A stretch of 64,000 nt of DNA from Prorocentrum cordatum (Eukaryota; Sar; Dinophyceae; Prorocentrales; Prorocentraceae), in NCBI GenBank assembly GCA_963575745.1, contig CAUYUJ010020278.1, forward strand, positions 33,501 to 97,500, given 5' to 3'. How positions within the stretch are numbered: position 1 is the stretch's first letter; each line of letters begins with the position of its first letter. Shown here in pieces: positions 1 through 9,533 of the stretch. A program made the position numbers and the translations under genes. The notes under the pieces were generated by a model. That model was not told the origin of the DNA and made no database searches. It worked only from the letters and a program-made list of their open reading frames with translations.

Positions 1-2260
1 TCGTCGCGGCCTCTATACGTGCCAGGGTCGGGGCGATCGGCAGGCGTGGCACTTTCTCGGCACCGGAGACGGTGCGCAGGGGGCGGTCTCTCAGCGCGGA
101 CTCTATGCGTGCCAGGGTCGAAGAGCATGGCAGGCGTGGCACTTTTTCCACACCAGACGGGGTGCGCAGAGGGTGGTCTCTCACCGCGGCCCCTATGCGT
201 ACCAGCGTCGGAGAGCGTCGCAGGCGTGGCACTCTCTCGACACCAGAGAGGGTGCGCAGGTGGTGGTCCCTCACCGCGGCCCCCCCCATGCGTGCCAGGG
301 TCGGGGAGCGTGACAGGCGTGGCACTTTCTTGACACCAGAGATGGCGCGCAGGTCGTGGTCTCTCACCGCGGCCTCTATGCGTGCCGGGGTCAGAGAGCG
401 TCGCAGGCGTAGCACTTTCTCGGCACCAGAGGATATGCGCAGGGGGTGGTCCCCAGCGCGGCCTCTATACGTGCCAGGGTCGGAGAGCGTGGCAGGCGTT
501 GGATTTTCTCGACGCCAGAGACGGTACGCAGGGGGTGCTCTCTCACCGCGGCCTCTATGCGTGCCAGGGTCGGAGGGCGTGGCAGGCGTGGCACTTTCTC
601 GACACCACAGATGGCGCGCAGGTGGTGGTCTCTCACCTCGGCCCCTATGCGTGCCAGGGCCTGGGGGCGTGACAGGCGTGGTATTTTCTCGACACCAGAG
701 GGGGTGCGCAGGGGGCGGTCTCTCACCGCGGCCATTATGCGTTGCAGGCTCGCAGGGCATGGCAGGCGTGGCGTTTCCTCGACGCCACACAGGGGCTCGC
801 TGGGGGTGGGGAGGGGACAGTGTGCGTTGCAGGCTCGCATGGCGTTGCATTTCCTCGACGCCACATGGGTGTGCGCTGGGGGTGGGGGCGCTATGCGTTG
901 CAGGCTCGCAGGGCATGGCAAGCGTTGCATTTCCTCGACGCCACAGGGGGTGCGCAGGGGGGGGTCTCTCATCGCGGCCTCTATGCGTGCCAGGGTCGGG
1001 GCGCGTGGCAGGCGTTGCACTTTCTCGACACCAGGGAAAATGCGCAGGGGGTAGTCTCTCACCGCGGCCTCTATGCGTGCCAGGGTCGGAGAGCGTGGCA
1101 AGCGTGACACTCCATCGACACCGAAGGGGGTGCGCAGGGGGCGTTCTCTCACCGCGACCCCTATGCGTGCCAGGGTCTGGGAGCGTGGCAGGCGTGGCAC
1201 TCCATCGGCACCACAGGGGGTGCGCAGGTGGTGGTCCCTAACCGCGGCCTCTATGCGTGCCAGGGTCGGAGAGCGTGGCAGGCGTGACACATTCTCGGCA
1301 CTATGGGAGGGGGGGGGTCCGGTGCTCAGGGGGTGGTCTCTCGTCGCGGCCCCTATGCGTGCTGGGGTCGGAGGGCGTGGCAGGCGTTGCAGTTTCTCGG
1401 CGCCAGAGATGGTGCGCAGGGGGTGGTCTCTCAGCGCGGCCTCTATGTGTGCCAGGGCCGGAGAGCCTCGCAGGCGTGGTACTTTCTCGGCACCAGAGGC
1501 AGTACGTAGTGGCTGGTTTCCCAGCGCGGCCTCTTTGCGTGCCAGGGTCGGAGAGCGTGGCAAGCGTGACACTCCATCGACACCGAAGAGGGCGCGCAGG
1601 TGGTGGTCTCTCACCGCGACCGCTATGCGTGCCAGGGTCGGAGGGCGTGGCAGGCGTGGCACTTTCTCGGCACCAGAGATGGCGCGCAGGGGGTGGTCTC
1701 TCACCGCGGCCTCTATGCGTGCCAGGGTCGGAGAGCGTGGCAGGCGTTTGATTTTCTCGACGCCAGAGGGTGCGCAGGGGGTGGTCTCTCACCGCGGCCT
1801 CTATGCGTGCCAGGGTCGGAGAGCGTGACAGGCGTGGCACTTTCTCGACACCACAGATGGGGCGCAGGTGGTGGTCTCTCACCGCGGCCCCTATGCGTGC
1901 CAGGGCCTGGAGGCGTGACAGGCGTGGTACCTTCTCGACACCAGAGAGGGTGCGCAGGAGGCGGTCTCTCACCGCGGCCATTATGCGTTGCAGGCTCGCA
2001 GGGCATGGCAGGCGTGGCACTTCCTCGATGTCACTTGGGGGTGCGCTGGGGGTCGGGACACTGTGCGTTGCAGGCTCGCATGGCGTTGCATTTCCTCGAC
2101 GCCACATGCGGGTTCGCTGGGGGGGGGGGCGGTATGCGTTGCAGGCTCGCAGGGCATAGCAAGCGTGGCATTTCCTCGGCGCCACATGGGGGTGCGCAGG
2201 GAGTGGGAGCGCTATCCGCCCTGGTCGTCCACGGCACAGCAGGCGTGGCACTTTCTTGAC
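1..2260. repeat. 90-bp minisatellite array with higher-order duplication
   Basis: About 25 degenerate copies of a ~90-bp GC-rich unit (core GCGTGCCAGGGTCGGAGAG, then GGCACTTTCTCGACACCAGA). The unit is a multiple of three, so several frames on both strands stay open; I read these as repeat artefacts, not genes. A variant subtype (GCGTTGCAGGCTCGCAGG) forms a block near 731-960 that recurs near 1977-2200, an offset of ~1246 bp, so a multi-unit segment was duplicated as a whole. The array runs off the left edge of the window. Confidence 0.9.
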
Positions 2261-2347
2261 CACCTGACATCATCCTGGTCTGTTGCGCGTCAGCTATGCT
2301 AAGGCAGGAGGTAACACGAAGTCTGTGAGGTTCATCGGTCGCGTAAG

Positions 2348-2608
2348 TTGTTTGGTTGGTTGATTGGTTGGTTGCTTGTTCGTTTGTTTGTGTTTGTTTG
2401 TTTGTGTAGTCGTGTGTTTGTTTGTTTGTTTGGTTGGTTGGTTGGTTGGTTGTTTGTGTGTGTGTGTGTGTGTGTGTGTTTGTTTGTTTGTCTGCTTGTT
2501 TGTTTGTTTGTTTGTTTGTTTGGTTGTTTGTTTGTTTGTTTGTTTGTTTGTTTGTTTGTGTGTGTGTGTTGTGTGTTGTGTGTGTATGTGTGTGTGTGTG
2601 TTGGGGGA
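2348..2608. repeat. (TTTG)n / (TG)n microsatellite
   Basis: Runs of TTTG and TTGG tetranucleotides mixed with TG dinucleotide tracts. Low complexity with no coding signal. Confidence 0.95.
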
Positions 2609-2624
2609 GGGCTTGGCGCCCCAT

Positions 2625-2790
2625 CTTCGAGGCGTGGTCAGCTGAAGTAGCGAAAGGGTCCTGGAATTTTTGCTCGCCGCCCTCGGCCCCGCAGTGGCGC
2701 AGCTCCCCAGGTTCCTGGGCCGCGAGTAACCTCAGGAGGTCGTTCGCTTTGAGAGCTCTCACCTGTTCCTCTTCACCAGGAAATGGGCTC
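2625..2790 (-). CDS. possible exon, function unknown
   Basis: The minus strand between the TG and TCC microsatellites is open and of normal residue mix (about 50 codons, including EEEQVRALKANDLLRLLAAQ). This is unlike the low-complexity translations on either side. No domain is recognised. It may be an exon whose neighbours are lost in repeats, or chance. Confidence 0.22.
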
Positions 2791-2795
2791 GCCCC

Positions 2796-2867
2796 TTCTC
2801 CTCCTGCTCCTCCTCCTCGTCCTCCTCCTCCTGCTCCTCCTGCCGCTCCTCCTGCTCCTCCTCCTCC

Positions 2868-2948
<81 letters not shown>

Positions 2949-3096
2949 CTCATCCTGCTCTTCCTCCTCCTCTTTCTCCTCCTGCTCCTCCTCCTGCTGC
3001 TGCTGCTGCTCCTCCTCCTCGTCCTCCTCCTCCTGCTCCTTCTCCTCCTCCTCCTCCTCCTCCTCCTGCTCCTGCTCCTCCTCCTTGTCCTCCTCG
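2796..3096. repeat. (TCC)n microsatellite
   Basis: Trinucleotide TCC/TGC tract of ~300 bp. It yields poly-Ser/Pro/Leu on plus and poly-Glu/Arg/Gly on minus in every frame. Confidence 0.95.
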
Positions 3097-3138
3097 TTAA
3101 CGGCTGAGGGGTACGGACCCACTTCCACCAGATGTGAA

Positions 3139-3283
3139 CTTCCGAAGGTCCGTGCGGATTTCTTGGGTCTGCGCTGGACACCCCCGGTGGCGCCTCTGGC
3201 GCCGCCCCTGGCGCGTGGGGCGGGCCATGGAGGGGCGGTCCAGCGCCGGTCCATGGAATTTGCGCGGACCTTCGAAGCCCTGC
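3139..3283. repeat. GC-rich foldback element, family C copy 1
   Basis: Two arms of ~42 bp (about 3139-3180 and 3240-3283) are imperfect reverse complements around a loop of GGCGCC-type sequence. The arm core resembles GGATTTCTTGG followed by GCGCTGGAC. Related hairpins lie at 16376-16528, 18560-18725 and 59290-59500. Confidence 0.7.
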
Positions 3284-3299
3284 GTCGAAGCGTGAAGCT

Positions 3300-3740
3300 C
3301 TGAGGGGGCTTCTGCCGCCCGGGCGTCCTTCTTCTCCTGCTTCTCCGCCAATCGCCATACAATGGGGGCCCATGCCAAGAAACACCCTGCTTGCCCTCAG
3401 GGTGCTCTGGGTCTCTTGGGCTTCGATGGTCTTGCCCACGGGAAGCGCGAGGTTTCCGCACCAACAAATCAGTGAACGTCCTGGGGTCTCAGGGCTGGGC
3501 TTATTGTGGAAGGCCCCTTGTCGGAAACTGGAGCCTATACATTACCAGTGGCGGGCTGGTTTTCAATCCCAGGACTTCTTGAGGGTCGAGGACGACGCTG
3601 GGGTGGTGTGGTGTATACTTCTTTCCCCTATGTTTCGAGGAAACCACGAAAATGTATACACCAGGGTCCCGTACACACCAGGATCCGCTCTCCAGTGCAA
3701 ATTCCAATGCAGGGCCCGAAGAAGCGTCGGTGTATAGAGT
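3300..3740. other. no gene recognised
   Basis: Unique-looking sequence without a convincing reading frame. A small imperfect palindrome (TGGTGTATACTT ... ATGTATACACCA) lies at about 3607-3664. Confidence 0.5.
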
Positions 3741-3741
3741 T

Positions 3742-3936
3742 CGATTCTCTACCTTGCCGACGAGCTCCCAGTGTCAGGTCTGGGCGGTGGCCAACCCGGG
3801 CAACAAGGCCGACCTGGGCTTCGAGGAGTTCGCAAAGTGCTGCAGGCTCGTGGCGCACTGCCAGGCGATGGCGGGGTCGCCGGTCCTGGCCGAGGCGGAC
3901 AGGCCCCTGCGCGTGAAGCTGCGGGAGGAGCTTATC
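3742..3936 (+). CDS. EH-domain exon fragment (second EF-hand half)
   Basis: EH (Eps15 homology) domains are paired EF-hand modules that bind Asn-Pro-Phe peptides in endocytic and membrane-trafficking proteins. About 65 codons here match the second half. A Ser/Thr-Leu-Pro turn is followed by QVWAVA, which matches the xxIWxLAD helix. Then comes a loop NPGNKADLGFEEF, which matches the D-x-DGxLxxxEF calcium loop, and the closing helix CCRLVAHCQ. The loop starts with Asn rather than Asp, so calcium binding is doubtful. The first half of the domain is not visible upstream. Downstream the frame runs straight into a (TCC)n tract, so this is either one exon of a split gene or a relic. The family call rests on motif pattern only. 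Confidence 0.55.
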
Positions 3937-4266
3937 TCCTCCTCCTCCTCCTCCTCCTCCTCCTCCTCCTCCTCCTCCTCCTCCTCCTCCTCCTCCTCCT
4001 CCTCTCCTCCTCCTCCACCTCTCTCCTCCTCCTCCTCCTCCTCCCTTCCGCTCCTCCTCCTCCTCCTCCTCCTCCTCCTCTCCTCCTCCTCCTCCTCCTC
4101 CTCCTCCTCCCTCCTCCCCTCCTCCCCTTCCCTCCTCCCGCCTCCTCCTCCTCCTCCTCCTCTTCTTCCTCCTCCTCCTCCCTCCTCCTCTCCTCCTCCT
4201 CCTCCTCCTCCTCCTCCTCCTCCTCCTCCTCCTCCTCCTCCTCCTCCTCCTCCTCCTCCTCCCATT
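3937..4266. repeat. (TCC)n microsatellite
   Basis: Near-pure TCC tract of ~330 bp directly after the EH-like exon. All long frames across it are repeat artefacts. Confidence 0.95.
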
Positions 4267-4307
4267 CTCCCTCCACAACTTGAAACAACTACTCCAGCTA
4301 GGCCTCT

Positions 4308-4522
4308 CCAGATGGGGTCCGAGTAGGTGGGGTCGGAGGATCGCGCCGCATCACCGATGGATCGCCGATGCGGCTCGATGTGGAGCCCAACTTGCTTCAC
4401 GTCGACGTCGCCGATACATCGCCGACTTCGCCGATGCATCGCCCGTGCATCGCCGATACATCGCCGATGTATCGGCGATGCGTCGCGATCCTCCGACCCC
4501 ATCTACTCCGACCCCATCTAGG
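4308..4522. mobile_element. non-autonomous TIR element, family D copy 1, with 8-bp TSD
   Basis: A 215-bp element with ~38-bp terminal inverted repeats sharing GGGTCGGAGGATCGCG. The interior is rich in palindromic GCATCGCCGATGCATCG motifs. It is flanked by an exact 8-bp direct repeat, AGGCCTCT, at 4300-4307 and 4523-4530. The interior cannot encode a transposase, so it is MITE-like. Eight-bp duplications fit hAT- or P-type transposases; the superfamily is an inference. A second copy lies at 57416-57589. Confidence 0.85.
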
Positions 4523-4567
4523 AGGCCTCTAGCATAGGGGCAACTTTCCCAGACCCCCCTCGAGGCA

Positions 4568-4730
4568 TAATAAACATCACGACGAGAGGTTTTTCGCTAT
4601 TTCCGGCCTCTGGGGGCCCTTTACTGTCCCTCGGGGCCGTCAACAGCTCGAAACCAGTCCTTGGGACGGGGTCGAGACCTCTGGGGGGTCGACCTTCTGA
4701 AAAAGTCGTGGCGTCGGGGGTCTGGGCTGG
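4568..4730 (-). repeat. dispersed repeat family B, copy 1 (minus)
   Basis: The reverse complement carries the family-B order: CCCAGACCCCCGACG, then ACTTTTTCAGAAGGTCGAC, then AGAGGTCTCGACCC, then GACGGCCCCGAGG, then CCCCCAGAGGCCG, ending near CGTCGTGAT. It forms an inverted pair with copy 2 at 4980. The 250 bp between them shows nothing recognisable. Confidence 0.75.
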
Positions 4731-4979
4731 GGGGGGATAGGCTCAGAAGGGGTCTTCGGGCCTTTCTCGTTTCAAGGTCTCGGTCGGATCTCGGCGGTGT
4801 TCCAGCCTCGAGATGCTTTCCAGCAGCTGCGCCTCGCCGAGAGTGTTCCTGGGGGTGCGGGGATCGTCCCGAATGGCCGCTGGAAGCTTGAGATGCGGCC
4901 CAGAGACGGGGCTAGGTCCTAGGTTAGGGGGGGATGCATCGACCCCCGTTCGCCCATTCATCGTCGATGGGGGCTGGAT

Positions 4980-5140
4980 GCCCAGACCCCCGACGTCATG
5001 ACTTTTTCAGAACGTCGACCCTTAGAGGTCTCGACCCATTCCACAGGACCGGTTTCTCGTCGGGAGTCGTTTTTCCGAAAATACAGAAAGAGCGTCCGTC
5101 GTGATTTTGTCGTGACTCGAGGGGGTCTGGGTCCAGGTGT
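4980..5140 (+). repeat. dispersed repeat family B, copy 2
   Basis: Carries CCCAGACCCCCGACGTCATG, then CTTTTTCAGAACGTCGAC, a GTCGTTTTTCCGAAAA segment and CGTCGTGATTTTGTCGTGAC. It is followed directly by (GGA)n. This copy is uninterrupted, so it provides the empty site for the foldback insertion in copy 4 (15255-15419). Confidence 0.8.
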
Positions 5141-5408
5141 TCTCCTGGAGGAGGAGGGGGAGGAGGAGGAGGAGGAGGAAGAGGCGGAGGAGGAGGCGGA
5201 GGAGGAGGAGGAGGAGGAGGAGGAGCAGGAGAGGTGGAGGAGGCGGAGGAGGAGGAGGAGGAAGAGGAGGAGGAGGGAGGTGATGGAGGAGCACAAGGAG
5301 GAGGAGAAGGAGGAGGAGGAGGAGGAGCAACAGGAGGAGCAGGAGAAGGAGGAGGAGGAGGAGGAGGAGGAGGAGGAGGAGGAGGAGGAGTCGAGGAGGA
5401 GGAGGAGG
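5141..5408. repeat. (GGA)n microsatellite
   Basis: GGA-rich tract of ~270 bp. Just after it, at 5417-5452, a hairpin (GGTGCCAGCGGAACC / GGTTCAGTTGGCACC) closely resembles the hairpin that precedes the (GGA)n tract at 13275. Confidence 0.9.
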
Positions 5409-5488
5409 ATAACATAGGGGGTGCCAGCGGAACCCTGCGGTTCAGTTGGCACCCTCCCAATGCATTTATTAGGCAAAGGCAAGACTGT

Positions 5489-5716
5489 GCGAATCCCATT
5501 GTATTCCGCCACAAAGGGAATCCCTTTGTATTCCGCCATAAAGGGAATTCTTGTGTATTCCGCCACAAAAGAGATCCTGATGTATTCTGCCACATAGGGA
5601 ATCCATTTGTATTCCGCCACAAAGGGAATTCTTTTGTATTCTGACACAAAAGGAATCCTGTTGTATTCTGCCACATAGGGAATCCTTTTGCATTCCGCCA
5701 CAAAGGGATTCCTTTT
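5489..5716. repeat. 27-bp tandem repeat (nine-codon unit), 8 copies
   Basis: Eight contiguous 27-bp units start at 5501, 5528, 5555, 5582, 5609, 5636, 5663 and 5690, with a partial unit before. The consensus is close to GTATTCCGCCACAAAGG plus GAATCCTTTT. Because 27 is divisible by three, the minus strand reads as nine-residue repeats (such as VAEYKRIPF) in more than one frame. No start, splice or flanking domain supports translation. Confidence 0.95.
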
Positions 5717-6097
5717 GTAACTGATAGAGGTGCTTAAAACATTGTGTTTTCATAGTTTTGTTGATAATATTTTTGATCAAAACATTAGTTTCGTATGTGC
5801 CTGCACAGAGATTCAGAGATTTTGAATACAAAACATTTACAGCTTTCACGGCCAGGCACAGAGATTACATAGATTTTCATGATTTTCCAATTATGGGTGC
5901 TGTTTACCCATAGTTGGAAAATCATTAAAATCCCTGTGATCTCTGTGCCTGGCCATGAAGAAACCATATTTTTTAAATTAAAAATCTGTGAGTCTCTGCG
6001 CAGGCACATACGAAACTAATGTTTGTTTAAAGAAGTTCTCTAAACAACAGTGAAAACACAATGTTTCCTGCATCTCTATTAATTACACAAGGATTCC
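5707..6097. repeat. ~390-bp palindrome (foldback element)
   Basis: Two arms of ~190 bp meet at a six-base loop near 5899-5904 (TTATGGGT-GCTGTT-TACCCATA). Matching pairs include CATTGTGTTTTCA with TGAAAACACAATG, and the segments reading GTTTCGTATGTGCCTG outward on both sides. The palindrome is AT-rich, unlike its surroundings. It is a foldback transposable element or inverted duplication with no coding capacity. Confidence 0.9.
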
Positions 6098-6393
6098 AGC
6101 GCCGGAGCACGCCGACGACGACGAGGAGGACGACGGCGGCGACGACGACGCCGACGAAGAGAAAATCCTTTAAACATTATCGGGATCTCAATGCTTCAGG
6201 GCCCTCGGGGGCCCTCCTCGTCGCCACGGGCGGACGCGCCTCGGCAAACAGGCGCGTTTGGACCCATTTTCAGCGCCAGAGCGCGCCGACGACGACGAGG
6301 ACGACGGCGGCGGCGACGACGACGCCGATGAAGAGAAAATCTTTTTAAAATATCGGAATCTCAATGCTTCAGGGCTCTCGGGGGCCCTGCTCT
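6096..6393. repeat. tandem duplication, two ~120-bp copies
   Basis: CAGCGCCGGAGCACGCCGAC followed by a (GAC)n stretch, GAAGAGAAAATCC, TCTCAATGCTTCAGGGC and CTCGGGGGCCCT occurs at about 6096-6217 and again at about 6270-6393, with a short unique spacer. Confidence 0.85.
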
Positions 6394-6399
6394 TTCCCT

Positions 6400-6705
6400 T
6401 ACCATCCCCTGCGGCCACAATCATCTTATAAGCACCGCACTACTTGCATCTACCACAGATCCTATGAGCACCGCGGGGACGGCGGAGGAGAGCGCAAAGC
6501 GCGGAAATCTTCATGATCAAAAGGAATAGTATGCTATTTTCTCGTGTTGCTTCTGCGAACAAGCGTGGTAGCTAGCAGCTACCTTGGGAATGCTAGCGCG
6601 CAGCCAGCTTAGGACGAGAACGTGGAGGAAATGCAGGAGAGACAACACGTGATGGCGAGCAGCCATCTTGTGACTCAGTGCTGGTTCGTGCCGAACTCCA
6701 TTATT
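6400..6705. other. no gene recognised
   Basis: Start of the less GC-rich block. It contains one GCTAGCAGC motif at 6571, which recurs near 9941-10180. No reading frame of note. Confidence 0.5.
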
Positions 6706-8045
6706 CTAGCCGGTCCCCATCTGGGGTGAAGAGAACAACCAAAGTGTTTTGAGATATTTCAGAAACAGCAGTATCCTTGTCCAACATTGAATTTCTACGC
6801 ATTGGACCTCATCAAGAAGAATTCCATTCGCCGCCCACTCTTCCTTCCATCTCTGCACGTACCACAGCTCTTCAACCAAACTTGAATCTGTCAGGGCGGC
6901 ACGTTTCGTATAGCAACGTCTGTTCTTGCAAGTTGGCATATCTATGCACCCGGAGACACCGTTCGAACCAATAATAGCACAAGTCTTGAACTCATGTCTG
7001 AATCGCTTAGAAGGTGTTCCACCAATCTGAGCAGTTGATCGGCCATCAACAGTAAAAGCTCGCATTACCGAGTTTAGGTTATCCACCCGGCCAAGGTGCG
7101 CATCTGCGTATGTGCGCGTGGGCCATCTATGCAATGACGTTTTGCGGATACCGCAATGTAAGTTGAAATTATCCCTAATGTTGATATTCAGCTTCCTGTT
7201 CGCTGCGGCGGCAACAAACCGCCGTCTACTGCGTGTGCAAAATAACTGGAATGGCATTTGACGTATGAAGAAGAATGTTTTAAATTGGAAGTCGAGCAGA
7301 TAACTGTTTCCATCCTCTCTCATTGTTCGCGCGCACAATATTTCATTGAAATTGCTATCTAATGCGTCGTCCCCAACAATTATCCAGATTTCCTTGATAT
7401 CATCTGACAACGAACCCGGGCGCCCTTTCGGTTGAGGGGGCGGGATAACTGTTTTGGGATAGTCCTTGATACTGAGATCATCGCCATCTTCTTCCTCGTG
7501 CCACCGCCGCTTCCTGGTACTCAATGCCAAAGATTTCGGTTTCGCTGTTTTCTTTGCTTCTACAACGGTCGGGTCTTCCAGAGGCTTCTTATTTGATTTG
7601 GGGTCATGCTCGCCGAAACAAATGACGTCGCTGTCGTCATCTAAAGACGACGAAGACGAACAAGCAGTTTTAATGGTCGTTCTTTCTACGCCAGCCCATG
7701 CCCTTCTATATGCGTGTTGATTGTACCCAAAGCCATGCCCAGAATATTGATGATGCCAACTATTGCATGGCACAGGCACGTAGACGACTGGTTGTTGACC
7801 ACGTGAGGAAGAAGCGACGGCAGAACAGTCTTTCTTTTTTTGTTTAATTCCATCTCTAGCAAAGCTGCAGATGGAGGGAATTCTTTTTTTTCCCACAACG
7901 CCACCACGCCATCACCTTCTTTCTTGGCGTCATGCAGCCTCTTGTTGACTTTCAATCCGCGTGCAGATTCCAAGTATTTCCAAAGAGCGTCGCCGAAATT
8001 ATGCCAGTTCCGGCATCTTTCAGCGTGCGGGCCAGGAGCCCGCAC
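6706..8045 (-). CDS. unknown protein, frameshifted open frames
   Basis: Two overlapping minus-strand frames (8045 to about 7840, then about 7840 to 6706) read as one protein of about 440 codons, apart from a frame change at an A/T homopolymer near 7830-7850. The N-terminal part contains NWHNFGDALWKYLESARGLK. The middle is Ser/Asp-rich with basic KKR and RKRR patches that could be nuclear signals. The C-terminal half is mixed and contains WIIVGDDALDSNFNEIL, LGRVDNLNSVMRAFTVDG and Cys pairs near CIDMPTCKNRRC. No family is recognised. It lies at the 3-prime end of a run of minus-strand frames (12338 to 6706) of lower GC and may be the last part of the same gene or element. The frame change could be decay or a homopolymer error. 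Confidence 0.5.
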
Positions 8046-8464
8046 TGCGGATTATACGGCGCAGTTCTTCCATGTACCGAAGTGATGGGGACCTCTAACG
8101 GCGAAGGAACCCTGGGCCATAACTTCCACGGATCAATGGGAGTTGTGGCAACAATACAAGACAAAGGCTATGGCCATAATCGCCTCCCTCCTCCTCTCTC
8201 CGTTTCCATCCCCACTCTCATTCCCTTCCTTCTTCCTTTCCTATGATAATGTATATAGCGATGGTACTGTGTATGAATGATGATAATGAGCATGGTTACT
8301 TATATTTTTGCGCTGCTTGAGCAACCGAAAATATCATAGGTTGCGCCTCTGTCATCGCGAAGACGAACAGTCTCGTTGCGCGCGCTGCGCCCAACTTGAA
8401 AGCGAAAAGCTTTCTTTTGAGAACAAGCGGTTCCCTCAATGAATGGGGATAGTGCCTAGGATGT
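8046..8464. other. no gene recognised
   Basis: Low coding signal between minus-strand frames; it could be intron. AT-richer than the rest of the window. Confidence 0.4.
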
Positions 8465-8812
8465 TCACTTGCCTGTGCGAGTCCGCTTTGTGCTTACTGC
8501 CGGCGTGTAATCCTTCCTGCGTTTATCGGATCGAGAGAAGCGGTCGCGCCATGCGCAGAACTGCCGAAGAAGAAATCTGTAGTGAGGTCTTCGCATGGTG
8601 TATAGAAATCGCATTTTGTTCAACTTGGCCCCGAACTGTTCGGCTGTTTGAGACTTGCAAGTAGATTTCATTTTCGGGAAACGGGCCGTGTTACACTTAT
8701 GTCTTTTCCAATGGAAGCCGTCAAGGTAGCATCCACCAGAGAAGAAGGTTCTTTTCCAGTCGTGACACATGCAATTGCAGTCCCCAACGTAATCGCGAAC
8801 AGCGATTTTTGA
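8465..8812 (-). CDS. KDZ/CxC-type DDE transposase, C-terminal fragment
   Basis: About 115 codons. They start near RDYVGDCNCMCHDWK, continue with a Cys/His-rich stretch YLDGFHWKRHKC and then CKSQTAEQFGAKLNKM, and end in an aromatic/basic helix (PHYRFLLRQFCAWRDRF). The order D-x-FHWKxHxC, then S/N-x-x-(A/C)EQ-x-x-x-x-L, then a M-x-x-x-x-(Y/F)-x-F/L helix is what I know from transposase-derived proteins of the KDZ / cysteine-cluster type. There the Glu of the EQ motif is the last acidic residue of the DDE triad. The frame abuts the preceding minus-strand frame with a one-base offset at an A-run (about 8805-8815), so the two were probably one protein or two exons. The assignment rests on motif order only. 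Confidence 0.5.
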   Translation of the reverse strand, partial: SKIAVRDYVGDCNCMCHDWKRTFFSGGCYLDGFHWKRHKCNTARFPKMKSTCKSQTAEQFGAKLNKMRFLYTMRRPHYRFLLRQFCAWRDRFSRSDKRRKDYTPAVSTKRTRTGK

Positions 8813-8816
8813 TTTT

Positions 8817-9533
8817 TTAACCTGTTGCAGCGCTTTCCTTTTTACATGCCGAGCATTCGCAATTCATCATTTCTCCCAAGCGAAGAACTGCATTTAAGGC
8901 TCGTTCTTGACCTCTCTTCTTCATGTCCATTGTAGCCCAGACGCCCCCTGTTCTGGTTCTTTTCTTCTCAATTACGGCAGCCTTTTTGACGTGGTGGCAT
9001 CGTCGATCGTTTGTGTTTACAACGGGTCTACCTTTCTTCTTATATTTCTTCTTGAACTTCTTTAAATCATTCATTCTGATACGAGTTACCTCCTCGTTCC
9101 CATCCGCTACAACGTCTTTCGGTTTATGCTCATCTCCGCATTGTTTGAAGCCCATGTCGCGCTTGGCTGCGTTGAATATCTCAAAGAACCCTTCGTTCTT
9201 TGCGCCGTGCCCCGTGTCTTTCTCTGGGGCGGGCTCTGGCCTTCTTTTTGGAACCCTTAGATAACAAATCAAAGCGTCGTGAATCTTGCGTCCGAGAAGA
9301 TTCTCCATGTGATTACCTTTTTTCTGTTCGGTTTTCCCCTTTTCCTCGCGCTGTGGCTTCCAACCAGGACGCGCAAGCAAAATGGCTGCTGCTTCCCCTC
9401 CGGCTGCCTGCGCAGAGCGGCGCGTACGATGCCAGAGTTGACGTAAATAGCACCACCTGAAACCCGGCCCTGGGTGCAACAACAGGATCGTTTGATCCGT
9501 CACGTTGTCTTTTGTCAAGGAGATTATTTTCAT
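8817..9533 (-). CDS. Lys/Arg-rich unknown protein, upstream part of the transposase-like locus
   Basis: A 238-codon frame. The middle is strongly basic (DLKKFKKKYKKKGRP and HHVKKAAVIEKKRTR) and the end is Cys-rich (MMNCECSACKKE), a possible zinc-binding cluster. The stop lies one base out of frame with the downstream transposase-like fragment, at an A-rich run. I infer that both belong to one interrupted gene. Where translation would start is not clear: the first Met falls in an otherwise undistinguished region, and true exons may begin near GRKIHDALICYLRVPKRRPE. Confidence 0.45.
   Translation of the reverse strand: MKIISLTKDNVTDQTILLLHPGPGFRWCYLRQLWHRTRRSAQAAGGEAAAILLARPGWKPQREEKGKTEQKKGNHMENLLGRKIHDALICYLRVPKRRPEPAPEKDTGHGAKNEGFFEIFNAAKRDMGFKQCGDEHKPKDVVADGNEEVTRIRMNDLKKFKKKYKKKGRPVVNTNDRRCHHVKKAAVIEKKRTRTGGVWATMDMKKRGQERALNAVLRLGEMMNCECSACKKESAATG

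Noticed and set aside
9365-9395. A second spliced-leader relic on the minus strand (AGCCATTTTG)
   Set aside because: Only ten contiguous bases match; the rest diverges and it lies inside a minus-strand coding frame.
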